From assembly GCA_002394525.1 (NCBI GenBank), contig DGUF01000265.1:1-14630 (forward strand): 14,630 nucleotides of DNA, in the 5' to 3' direction. Below the pieces are notes generated by a model. That model searched no databases and had not been told where the DNA came from. It saw only the letters and a list, made by a program, of their open reading frames with translations. Position 1 is the first letter of the stretch, and each line of letters opens with the position of its first letter. Below are positions 1-6,797 of this stretch, piece after piece. A program made the translations under genes and the position numbers. This DNA comes from Lachnospiraceae bacterium UBA4317 (GTDB taxonomy: Bacteria > Bacillota_A > Clostridia > Lachnospirales > Lachnospiraceae).

Positions 1-131
1 CGCGAGCCTGTCGGCATGGCTCATTGTGAACCAGTGCGCTTCCCCATGCGCGGACAGGATGTCATGCAGCCGATGAGAGCGGCCGCAGGCCAGACTGGAC
101 GCATACCGCGAATGCCGCGGACCACACACAT
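1..131 (+). promoter_or_regulatory. pheS leader; possible degenerate T-box 3' end
   Basis: This is the non-coding stretch before pheS, cut by the window start. It is GC-rich. An ACCGCG at 105-110 opens a short inverted repeat, CCGCG (106-110) and CGCGG (116-120) around a 5-base loop. T-box leaders, which sense uncharged tRNA and often precede pheS in Firmicutes, end in a conserved GGTGG-ACCGCG element. The segment GGACGCATACCGCG (97-110) recalls it but does not match well. No T-rich terminator follows, and stem I would lie outside the window. An ordinary leader or a decayed T-box is equally possible. Confidence 0.22.
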
Positions 132-167
132 TTGAGTTACAGATACATAAAGGAAAGGAGTAACAGG

Positions 168-1205
168 ATGGTCGATAAGATTAATGATATTTTATCGGAA
201 GTAAAGGAGAAAATCTCCGCCGCGGCCAGCGAGAGCGAGCTGCAGAACGTAAAGGGCGCCTTTGTCGGCAAGCAGGGAGCCCTGAGCCTTTTGATGAAAG
301 AACTGCCCAAGCTGGATGTCTCCGTGCGTCCGGAGATGGGCAAGATGCTCAACCAGGCCAAAAACCAGGTCACCGAGCTGATCGATGCCAAGAGGATGGA
401 GCTCAAGCTCAAGGCCTCCGAGGTCTCCCCGGATTTTGACTGCTCCGTGCCCGGCATCCTGCCTTCCGGCGGTGGTCTCCATCCGATCACACAGATGTGC
501 TATGACCTCAACGACGCCTTCAGGTCCATGGGCTTCGAGATCTTCCAGGAGGATGATATCACCAGCGAGCTCTATGCCTTTGACAAGCTGAATTTCCCTC
601 AGAACCATCCTGCCCGCGAGAGCATGGATACCTACTGGCTGGAGGGCCATGACAGCGGCAGCACCAACGAGAAGCTCTGCCTCCGCCCTCACCTGACCGG
701 CGGCAGCGTCCGCTATATGCAGACCCACAAGCCCCCCTATCGCTTTGTTTATCCCGGACGCGTCTACCGCAACGAGACCACGGACGCCCACCACGAGAGG
801 GCCTTTTTCCAGTATGAGGCCCTGATCGTCGACAAGGACATCACCTTCACCTCGGGAAAGGTCATGATCAAGAGCATCCTGAGCAAGGTCTTCGGCACGG
901 ATGTTCCCGTCCGCATGCGGTCCGGCTTCTTCCCCTTCGTTGAACCCGGCTTCGAGATCGACATGCAGTGCCAGGTCTGCGGCGGCAAGGGCTGCAGCGT
1001 CTGCAAGCACGTCGGCTGGATCGAAGTCATGCCCGGCGGCTCACCCCACCCCAACGTACTTCGCGCGGCAGGCCTGGATCCCGATGAATACACGGGCTTC
1101 TATGTCAATATCGGCCTGGACCGCCTGGTTATGATGCGCTACGGCGTCGACGACGTGCGCCTCTTCCACAGCGCCGACCTCCGCTTCCTGCGCCAGTTCC
1201 GCTGA
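168..1205 (+). CDS. pheS: Phenylalanine--tRNA ligase alpha subunit
   Basis: This is the catalytic alpha subunit of the cytoplasmic alpha2-beta2 phenylalanyl-tRNA synthetase, which charges tRNA-Phe using ATP. The 345-residue product has an N-terminal helical arm (about 1-85) and a class II synthetase core. Motif 2 is around 198-215 (GRVYRNETTDAHHERAFFQ) and motif 3 around 316-326 (GLDRLVMMRYG); the C-terminus VRLFHSADLRFLRQF is typical. A C-x2-C-x4-C-x2-C group lies at 268-279. The ATG at 168 is chosen because AGGAAAGGAG (151-160) sits seven bases upstream; the in-frame TTG at 132 lacks such a site. Two stretches depart from the commonest bacterial sequence: LRPHLTGG (172-179) where LRTHTS is usual, and FFQYEALIVDK where FHQVEG is usual. 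pheT follows after a repeat-filled gap. Confidence 0.96.
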   Translation: MVDKINDILSEVKEKISAAASESELQNVKGAFVGKQGALSLLMKELPKLDVSVRPEMGKMLNQAKNQVTELIDAKRMELKLKASEVSPDFDCSVPGILPSGGGLHPITQMCYDLNDAFRSMGFEIFQEDDITSELYAFDKLNFPQNHPARESMDTYWLEGHDSGSTNEKLCLRPHLTGGSVRYMQTHKPPYRFVYPGRVYRNETTDAHHERAFFQYEALIVDKDITFTSGKVMIKSILSKVFGTDVPVRMRSGFFPFVEPGFEIDMQCQVCGGKGCSVCKHVGWIEVMPGGSPHPNVLRAAGLDPDEYTGFYVNIGLDRLVMMRYGVDDVRLFHSADLRFLRQFR

Positions 1206-1257
1206 TGTGACAGAGGGGCAGGCACTGTGTCACACTGATGCGGCAGAGTGCCTCCCC
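1206..1257. repeat. Decayed REP-like palindrome after pheS
   Basis: Starting right after the pheS stop codon, this stretch reads TGTGACAGAGGGGCAGGCAC, then a TGTGTCACAC core, then AGTGCCTCCCC. The outer arms can still pair (GGGG-AGGCACT with AGTGCCTCCCC), but with mismatches and a bulge. It is clearly related to the intact palindrome after pheT, sharing the TGTGACA, CAGGCAC and TGTCACACTG blocks. No run of T follows, so it is an unlikely rho-independent terminator. It is best read as an older, mutated copy of the same dispersed repeat family. Confidence 0.7.
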
Positions 1258-1271
1258 AAAAAGCGGACTTA

Positions 1272-1298
1272 AGAATCCAGGGCCGGATGCCGGATTCT
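1272..1298. repeat. Hairpin in the pheS-pheT gap
   Basis: AGAATCC (1272-1278) and GGATTCT (1292-1298) form a perfect 7-bp inverted repeat with a further GGC/GCC pairing inside. No T run follows, so it is not an evident terminator. A smaller hairpin follows (AGCAG 1306-1310 with CTGCT 1318-1322). These may stabilise or process the pheS-pheT transcript, but no function can be shown. Confidence 0.5.
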
Positions 1299-1312
1299 GA
1301 AAAACAGCAGTC

Positions 1313-1422
1313 AAAAGCTGCTCCCCGACAGCCAGCCGTAAAGAATCAATAGCCTGGATTCAAAAGCTAAAAACCAGCAGCTAAAAGCTAATAACTAACG
1401 GCTAAAAGCTAAAAGCTAACAG
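1313..1422. repeat. AAAAGCTAA short repeat cluster
   Basis: The 9-mer AAAAGCTAA occurs at 1362-1370, 1383-1391, 1404-1412 and 1411-1419, the last two overlapping as a 7-bp tandem. A variant, AAAAGCTG, lies at 1313-1320, and related CAGCAGCTAA, CGGCTAA and CTAACAGCT pieces lie between. The starts at 1362, 1383 and 1404 are exactly 21 bases apart, with a further copy after 7. The cluster is AT-rich compared with the flanking genes and ends about 20 bases before the pheT ribosome binding site. Confidence 0.75.
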
Positions 1423-1458
1423 CTTCCATCCAACATCCAACGAGAGGAAATACAAAGC

Positions 1459-3903
1459 ATGAAATTATCATTATCCTGGATCAGGGACTATGTAGACCTC
1501 CCTGCAGATACAGATTTGAAAAAACTTGCCTATGACCTGACCATGGACACGGTCGAGGTCGAGGACGTGGAATATATGGCCGGCCGCTTCCGCAACATGG
1601 TGGTCGGTGTGATCAAGGAAATCCTGCCCCACCCCAATGCGGACAAGCTCCGCATCTGCAAGGTGGACATCGGCGTGGACGAGATCAAGGACATCGTCTG
1701 CGGCGGCATCAACCTGACAGAGGGCATGCGGGTGGCCGTTGCCTGCCCGGGCGCCATGGTGCGCTGGCACGGCGAGGGAGAGCCCGTTGAGATCAAGAAC
1801 AGCAAGCTGCGCGGTGTCGCGTCCTATGGCATGATCTGCGCGTCCGATGAGATCGGCCTGGGCGACCTCTTCCCCGCTTCTCAGGAGGCGGAGATCGTGG
1901 ATCTGTCCGCCTTCGATGTCCCCGCGGGCACCACTCTGGCGGACGCCCTGGACATGAACGATGTCCTGTTGGAGATCGACAACAAGTCCATGACCAACCG
2001 TCCCGACCTCTGGGGACACTACGGCATTGCCCGTGAGATCGCTGCCCTCTACAACCTGCAGCTCAAAAAGATCGAGCCCTTCACGGCGGACGTGCAGTCT
2101 GATTTCAAAGTCGAGATCGAGGATCCCGACCGCTGCCCCCGCTATATCGGCGTACAGATCGAAGGCGTCGGCGTCAAGCCCTCCCCCTACAAGATGCAGA
2201 ACCGCATCTGGAAGGTGGGTATGAGGCCCATCAACGCCCTCGTGGATATCACCAACTATGTCATGCTGGCGACCGGCAACCCGACCCATGCCTTTGACGC
2301 GGACAATATCTCCGACCACATCGTGGTCCGCCGCGCGAAGGAGGGCGAGAAGCTCCTGTTGCTCAATGAGAAGGACCTGGAGCTCTGCACTGACGACCTG
2401 GTCATCACCGACTCCGAGGGCCCCGTCGCCCTGGCCGGCGTCATGGGCGGCTCCAAGGATTCCATCCTGCCGGGGACCGAGCGTGTCATCCTGGAGGTCG
2501 CAAACTTTGAGGCGACCGGGATCCGCAGGACAGCCCTGCGCTATGACAACAGGACCGAGGCGTCCTCCCGCTACGAGAAGGCCGTCGATCCCGAGAGATG
2601 CGACCAGGCCCTGGCCCTGTCCATGGAATACTTCAAAGAGCTCTATCCGGAGATGAAGGTCACCGGCTTCTGCGACCGCTACGAGAAAAAGCTGGAGCGC
2701 GCGCAGATCGATGTCAGCCTGACCTGGCTGGAGAAGAGACTGGGCAAGCACCTGACCAACGACGAGATCCGCGGCAAGCTGGAGCTGCTCGGCTTCGACG
2801 TCCAGATCGACGGCGACAATATGCACGTTACCGCCCCCACCTGGAGGTCCACCGGCGACATTTCCATCAAGGACGACGTGATGGAAGAGGTCGCCAGAAT
2901 GTACGGCTACGACAATTTCGAGGCGACATCCTTCACCACCTCCTTCGAGGGCGCCATCAACCAGAAGGACCAGGACCTGATCCGCAATATCAAGGAGTAC
3001 CTGGCCATCCGCTGCGGCATGCAGGAGGTCTACACCTATCCCTGGATGAACGATGTCTATGTCAACGCTGTGCTGCAGAGCACGGACGGTGTCCTGCGCC
3101 TGTCCACTCCCCCGGCTCCCGACCTCAGCTATATCCGGTCCTCGCTCCTTCCCAACCTCTGCGAGGCCGTGGTCAAGAACGAGCGCTACTTCAACGATTT
3201 CTCCATCTTTGAGGAGGCTCAGGTATTTTTTGACAGAAACTATACTTCCCCCTATGACCCGACCGAGTCCCTGCCCGAGCAGAAGAGACACATCGCCGGC
3301 GCCTTCGCCAGCAGCGTCAAGAACGTGACCGAGCTCTTCCGCGAGACCAAGGGCGTCCTCGAGTGCATGCCCCGCTACACCCACATGACCGGCTTTACCT
3401 TCAAGAAAGAGGAAAAACCTGTCTGGGCCGACAATGTGGTCTGGCTCAACATCTATCTGGGCGAGGAGAAGATCGGCGACATGGGCCTCGTGGCCAAGAA
3501 AGTCTCCATGGACTGCGGCATCAAGAACCTGGCCGTCATGCTCTTCGAGATCGACGCGACGAGGCTCCAGCCCCTCAAGTCCAGGACCAACCGCTTCGAG
3601 CATCTGGCCGAGTACCCAGAGAACGACTACGACATCTCCATGCTCTTTGACTCCAACGCCGTCTGGCACGACATCTATGATGCCATCATGGGCAAAAAGA
3701 AGGCATCTGCCCTGCTCAAGGACGCCTTCTTCGTCGACGAGTACAGAGGCAAACAGATCCCGGCCGGCAAGAAGTCCGTCACCATCCGCCTGGTCATCGG
3801 TTCCAAAGAAAAGACCCTGACCTCCCAGGAGATCGAGAAGGCGGCAAACCAGGTCATGACCAAGCTCTCCAAGAAGCTTGGCGCCGCGCTCCGCACCCAG
3901 TGA
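1459..3903 (+). CDS. pheT: Phenylalanine--tRNA ligase beta subunit
   Basis: This is the beta subunit of phenylalanyl-tRNA synthetase, which binds tRNA-Phe and carries the editing domain that removes mischarged tyrosine. The product is 814 residues, the normal full length. Visible domains in order are: an N-terminal segment (MKLSLSWIRDYVDL), an EMAP-type tRNA-binding OB fold (about 45-155, with LPHPNADKLRICKVDIG), the B3/B4 editing region (about 210-390, with MRPINALVDITNYVM and HAFDAD), B5 (about 405-480), the catalytic-core-like module, and a C-terminal ferredoxin-like anticodon-binding domain (about 709-814). The ATG at 1459 follows GAGAGGAAA at a suitable distance. pheT is normally close behind pheS; here 253 repeat-rich bases intervene, with no clear terminator, so co-transcription remains likely. 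Confidence 0.97.
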   Translation: MKLSLSWIRDYVDLPADTDLKKLAYDLTMDTVEVEDVEYMAGRFRNMVVGVIKEILPHPNADKLRICKVDIGVDEIKDIVCGGINLTEGMRVAVACPGAMVRWHGEGEPVEIKNSKLRGVASYGMICASDEIGLGDLFPASQEAEIVDLSAFDVPAGTTLADALDMNDVLLEIDNKSMTNRPDLWGHYGIAREIAALYNLQLKKIEPFTADVQSDFKVEIEDPDRCPRYIGVQIEGVGVKPSPYKMQNRIWKVGMRPINALVDITNYVMLATGNPTHAFDADNISDHIVVRRAKEGEKLLLLNEKDLELCTDDLVITDSEGPVALAGVMGGSKDSILPGTERVILEVANFEATGIRRTALRYDNRTEASSRYEKAVDPERCDQALALSMEYFKELYPEMKVTGFCDRYEKKLERAQIDVSLTWLEKRLGKHLTNDEIRGKLELLGFDVQIDGDNMHVTAPTWRSTGDISIKDDVMEEVARMYGYDNFEATSFTTSFEGAINQKDQDLIRNIKEYLAIRCGMQEVYTYPWMNDVYVNAVLQSTDGVLRLSTPPAPDLSYIRSSLLPNLCEAVVKNERYFNDFSIFEEAQVFFDRNYTSPYDPTESLPEQKRHIAGAFASSVKNVTELFRETKGVLECMPRYTHMTGFTFKKEEKPVWADNVVWLNIYLGEEKIGDMGLVAKKVSMDCGIKNLAVMLFEIDATRLQPLKSRTNRFEHLAEYPENDYDISMLFDSNAVWHDIYDAIMGKKKASALLKDAFFVDEYRGKQIPAGKKSVTIRLVIGSKEKTLTSQEIEKAANQVMTKLSKKLGAALRTQ

Positions 3904-3919
3904 TAAGCTGACTGACGGC

Positions 3920-4045
3920 GGTGTGACATGGCGACAGGCACCTGGTGTGACAAGGGGACAGGCACCCTGTCACACTGCTGTGACAGGGTGCCTGTCCCCT
4001 TGTCACACCTGTCCCTTTGTCACACCCTGTCACACCCGTGTCCCC
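3920..4045. repeat. REP-like palindromic repeat with perfect 31-bp arms
   Basis: The core is a perfect inverted repeat: the arm at 3944-3974 pairs with 3979-4009 around the 4-base loop CTGC. The arms carry the blocks GGTGTGACA, AGGGGACAGGCACC and CTGTCACA. A degenerate direct copy of the left half precedes it (GTGTGACA and GCGACAGGCACC at 3921-3942), and further TGTCACACC/GTCCC half-units follow to about 4045. It begins 16 bases after the pheT stop. Repeats with this core are widely dispersed in Clostridia and resemble REP elements mobilised by Y1 (RAYT) transposases. No transposase is present here. RNA from it would form a very stable hairpin, possibly insulating pheT mRNA, but there is no T run right after the stem. 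Confidence 0.88.
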
Positions 4046-4129
4046 TGTTTCGTCCCGGGTGCAATACAGGATATTTTTGTATCACATAGCGTGTATCAGA
4101 AAGAGTGCATCAGTAAGAGAGGAGTAGAG

Positions 4130-4759
4130 ATGAACGAGATCATTACCAAAAGAAATGAGTTGCTCGCCCAGAAGGTAATCAAGGGCCTCAAGTCCCGCAA
4201 TATGACCGGCTACTATGCCGCCAGTAAGGAGGAAGCTCTGGAGATCGCCCTTTCGCTGATCCCCGAGGAGAGCACGGTCACCATGGGAGGTGCCATGAGC
4301 GCCCACGAGATCGGCCTGCCCCAGGCTCTGGAGGAGGGCAATTACAACTTTATCGACCGAGACAAGATCGAGGACAAGCGCGCCGCCATGCTGGCCGCCT
4401 ACGATGCTGATTTCTTCCTCTCCAGCGCCAATGCCATGACCGAGGACGGCATCATCGTCAATATCGACGGCAATGCCAACCGGGTCTCCGCGATCGCCCA
4501 GGGGCCTAAGAAGGTCCTCTTTATCGTCGGCATGAACAAGATCTGTGATGATGTGGACGGGGCCATGAAGCGGGCCCGCAATGTCGCGGCTCCGATCAAT
4601 GCCCAGCGCTTCGGTCTCGACACGCCCTGCACCAAGACCGGGTCCTGCATGAACTGCAAGTCTCTCGACACGATCTGCTGTCAGTTCCTGATCACCCGCT
4701 TTTCCAAGCATCCGGGCAGGATCCATGTCATTCTGGTCAATGAATGTCTTGGCTTCTGA
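4130..4759 (+). CDS. LUD-domain protein (lactate utilization protein-like)
   Basis: The 209-residue product matches the stand-alone LUD-domain type (DUF162, related to LutC). Seen in it: an N-terminal helical segment (MNEIITKRNELLAQKVIKGL), a Rossmann-like core with VTMGGAMSAHEIGLPQAL, SSANAMTEDGIIVNIDGNANRVSA and a glycine-rich GPKKVLFIVGMNKI strand, and a C-terminal cysteine segment (CTKTGSCMNCKSLDTICC) followed by PGRIHVILVNECLGF. The cysteines may bind metal; this is inference. LutC-type proteins belong to the LutABC L-lactate oxidation complex, but no lutA or lutB is nearby and the exact role of these orphan proteins is unclear. The ATG at 4130 follows AAGAGAGGAG (4115-4124); the same frame is open further upstream, but only through repeat DNA. 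A terminator lies about 130 bases downstream. Confidence 0.85.
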   Translation: MNEIITKRNELLAQKVIKGLKSRNMTGYYAASKEEALEIALSLIPEESTVTMGGAMSAHEIGLPQALEEGNYNFIDRDKIEDKRAAMLAAYDADFFLSSANAMTEDGIIVNIDGNANRVSAIAQGPKKVLFIVGMNKICDDVDGAMKRARNVAAPINAQRFGLDTPCTKTGSCMNCKSLDTICCQFLITRFSKHPGRIHVILVNECLGF

Positions 4760-4762
4760 GTC

Positions 4763-4843
4763 CTCGTGAAAACGCCCTCTCGTGAAAGCGATTTTGTAAA
4801 AAAAGTTTTTATGGAAAAAGCATTTTGTGGAAAAAGCATAGTG
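4763..4843. repeat. Degenerate 16-bp tandem repeat, about five units
   Basis: Just after the LUD stop codon, five units of about 16 bases lie head to tail: CTCGTGAAAACGCCCT, CTCGTGAAAGCGATTT, a diverged TGTAAAAAAAGTTTTTA of 17, TGGAAAAAGCATTTTG and TGGAAAAAGCATAGTG. The first pair match at 12 of the leading 13 bases or so, the last pair match over 12, and the period stays at 16. No protein or known RNA is apparent. It looks like a decaying minisatellite in the 3' untranslated region. Confidence 0.65.
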
Positions 4844-4892
4844 TTCTGTATTGGAGCAGGGCTGTCCCTGCGGGGCGGAACCTGTGAATGAA

Positions 4893-4935
4893 AAATAGAC
4901 CTGCACTCTCTTAAGAGAAGCAGGTCTATTTATCT
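4893..4935 (+). terminator. Terminator after the LUD gene
   Basis: AAATAGACCTGC (4893-4904) and GCAGGTCTATTT (4920-4931) form a perfect 12-bp stem. The intervening bases contain a second palindrome, TCTCTTAAGAGA (4907-4918), which can extend the structure. The upstream A run and downstream T-rich TATTTATCTT make it usable in both directions. It probably ends the LUD transcript and separates it from the glucosidase operon. Confidence 0.75.
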
Positions 4936-5045
4936 TATGCCTTCATTCGGGGCATCATCCGGCATCCAAAAACCCAAGATTGTCCCTGACAAGGGGTACA
5001 CTTCAATCGTACAGGTCGAAAAACCTGCAGGTAAAAGGAGATTTG

Positions 5046-6797
5046 ATGGAAACAAATAACGAAACCCTTTGGTGGAAGGACGCGGTTGTATACCAGATCT
5101 ATCCCCGCAGCTTTTGCGATTCCAACGGAGACGGGATCGGGGATCTGAACGGCATTACTTCCAGGCTGGACTATCTGAAAAAGCTCGGTGTCGATATACT
5201 GTGGCTTTCGCCCGTCTATCAGTCCCCCGGAGACGACAACGGTTATGATATCAGTGATTACCGGGCGATCAATCCGGAGTTCGGCACCATGGAGGATTTT
5301 GACCGGATGCTGTCAGAGGCCCATGCCCGCGGGATCAGGATCGTGATGGACCTGGTCGTGAATCATACCTCGGATGAGCACGCCTGGTTCAGGGAGAGCC
5401 GGAGCGGCAGGGATAATCCCAGGCGGGATTACTATATCTGGCGGGATGCAGACAGCAGCGGGAATCCTCCAAACCGGTGGGCTTCCGCCTTCGGCGGTCC
5501 GGCCTGGGAATGGGACGAAACAAGCGGGCAGTATTACCTGCATCTTTTTTCCCGCAAACAGCCCGATCTGAACTGGGATAATCCTTCTGTGCGCGATGAA
5601 GTTTTTGACATGATGAACTGGTGGTGTGAAAAAGGGATCGACGGCTTCCGCATGGATGTGATCAGCATGATCTCCAAGCCGGATGGACTGCCGGATGGGC
5701 CGGAGATGCCGGGTGGTTTCACTGCCTCCACCTGCTGCAACGGCCCCCGCCTGCATTCCTATCTTCGTCAGATGAACGAACGCGTTCTGTCCCGCTATCC
5801 CCTGGTAACAGTGGGAGAATGCCCCGGCGCAGGTGTAGAAGAGGCGGTCCTGTTCACGGATCCCTCACGCCGGGAGCTCAACATGGTTTTCCAGTTCGAG
5901 CACGTCAGCGGCAGCACGCAGGGCAGCGCAAAATATGATAAATGGGACCGGCCTGCCCTGTCCATGCCGGAGCTGCGGCAAATCCTATCCAAATGGCAGT
6001 ATGGTCTTGAAGGAAGAGGATGGAACAGTCTCTATCTGGATAACCACGACCAGCCCCGGTGTGTCTCCAGATTCGGAAATGACTCGCCCCGCTACCGGGT
6101 AGTGTCGGCCAAGATGCTGGCCACCTGCCTGCATTTCATGAAGGGAACACCCTATATCTATCAGGGTGAAGAGCTGGGCATGACCAATGCCCGCATGACG
6201 GATATCGGCCAGTATCGGGACATAGAGAGTCTGCAGACCTATGATTTTCTGACGCGGCAGGAGGGGCTGCCGGAGGAAACGGTCATGGGATACCTGCAGG
6301 CAGTCAGCCGCGACAATGCCCGTACGCCCATGCAGTGGGACAGCAGCGCCAATGCCGGATTCTCAGACGGCACACCCTGGATCGGCGTCAATCCCAACTA
6401 CACAGAGATCAATGCAGCTGTCCAGATGGACGATGAGAACTCTGTCTTTTCCTACTACCGGGAACTGATCCGCCTGCGCCATACTTTGCCGGTCATGGCA
6501 GAAGGACGCTACGAACTCCTGCAGCCGGACAACAAGCAGGTTTTTGCCTATATGCGCACCGGATCGGGTGAAAAAGCGAAAGATAAACAGGAGTGCGGAA
6601 AAGAAGGAAACTGCAGACCGGAGGATCGGCTTCTCGTCTTCTGCAATTTCACCCGGGAAACGGCTCCGCTTCCGGTAGAAGTGTCTGAGGCGCTTGAAGC
6701 GGGGGCGTCACGGCTCATCGGCAATTATCCCGGTCTTCCGGAGGGGCAGCTGCGGCCCTATGAAGCACTTGTTTTGTGGGGTAGAAAAGATGGATAG
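5046..6797 (+). CDS. GH13 alpha-glucosidase, oligo-1,6-glucosidase-like
   Basis: This is a cytoplasmic retaining glucosidase of family GH13, in the group of oligo-1,6-glucosidase and MalL; the 583 residues carry no signal peptide. Conserved regions are visible: region I DLVVNH (102-107), region II GFRMDV with predicted nucleophile D204, region III VGE with predicted acid/base E258, and region IV DNHD (332-335). A calcium-loop-like DSNGDGIGD lies at 25-33. Valine directly after the nucleophile (V205) is the residue known to favour alpha-1,6 (isomaltose-type) over alpha-1,4 substrates, so cleavage of isomalto-oligosaccharides is likely. A charged, low-complexity stretch near the C-terminus (KAKDKQECGKEGN) looks like a lineage insertion. 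The ATG at 5046 follows AAAAGGAG at five bases. The 3' end overlaps azlC by eight bases, so the two are probably translationally coupled. Confidence 0.92.
   Translation: METNNETLWWKDAVVYQIYPRSFCDSNGDGIGDLNGITSRLDYLKKLGVDILWLSPVYQSPGDDNGYDISDYRAINPEFGTMEDFDRMLSEAHARGIRIVMDLVVNHTSDEHAWFRESRSGRDNPRRDYYIWRDADSSGNPPNRWASAFGGPAWEWDETSGQYYLHLFSRKQPDLNWDNPSVRDEVFDMMNWWCEKGIDGFRMDVISMISKPDGLPDGPEMPGGFTASTCCNGPRLHSYLRQMNERVLSRYPLVTVGECPGAGVEEAVLFTDPSRRELNMVFQFEHVSGSTQGSAKYDKWDRPALSMPELRQILSKWQYGLEGRGWNSLYLDNHDQPRCVSRFGNDSPRYRVVSAKMLATCLHFMKGTPYIYQGEELGMTNARMTDIGQYRDIESLQTYDFLTRQEGLPEETVMGYLQAVSRDNARTPMQWDSSANAGFSDGTPWIGVNPNYTEINAAVQMDDENSVFSYYRELIRLRHTLPVMAEGRYELLQPDNKQVFAYMRTGSGEKAKDKQECGKEGNCRPEDRLLVFCNFTRETAPLPVEVSEALEAGASRLIGNYPGLPEGQLRPYEALVLWGRKDG

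Noticed and set aside
192..1010. 272-codon minus-strand frame over pheS
   Set aside because: Shadow of pheS, composed of Leu/Ala/Asp/Gly repeats without motifs.
1313..1422. CRISPR array
   Set aside because: The repeated unit is only 7-9 bases with overlapping copies and no unique spacers of constant length.
1471..3669. 732-codon open frame on the minus strand inside pheT
   Set aside because: It is antisense to a clearly recognised pheT. Its product is a Val/Gly/Asp/His-rich composition with no family motif, as expected from mirrored GC-biased codons.
3944..4009. Ordinary rho-independent terminator of pheT
   Set aside because: The 31-bp arms are far longer than usual, no T run follows the stem, and flanking half-copies and a related copy after pheS show it belongs to a repeat family.
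3878..4129. N-terminal extension of the LUD protein through the palindromic repeat
   Set aside because: It would start inside pheT and translate the repeat; the ATG at 4130 has a proper ribosome binding site and matches the usual family length.
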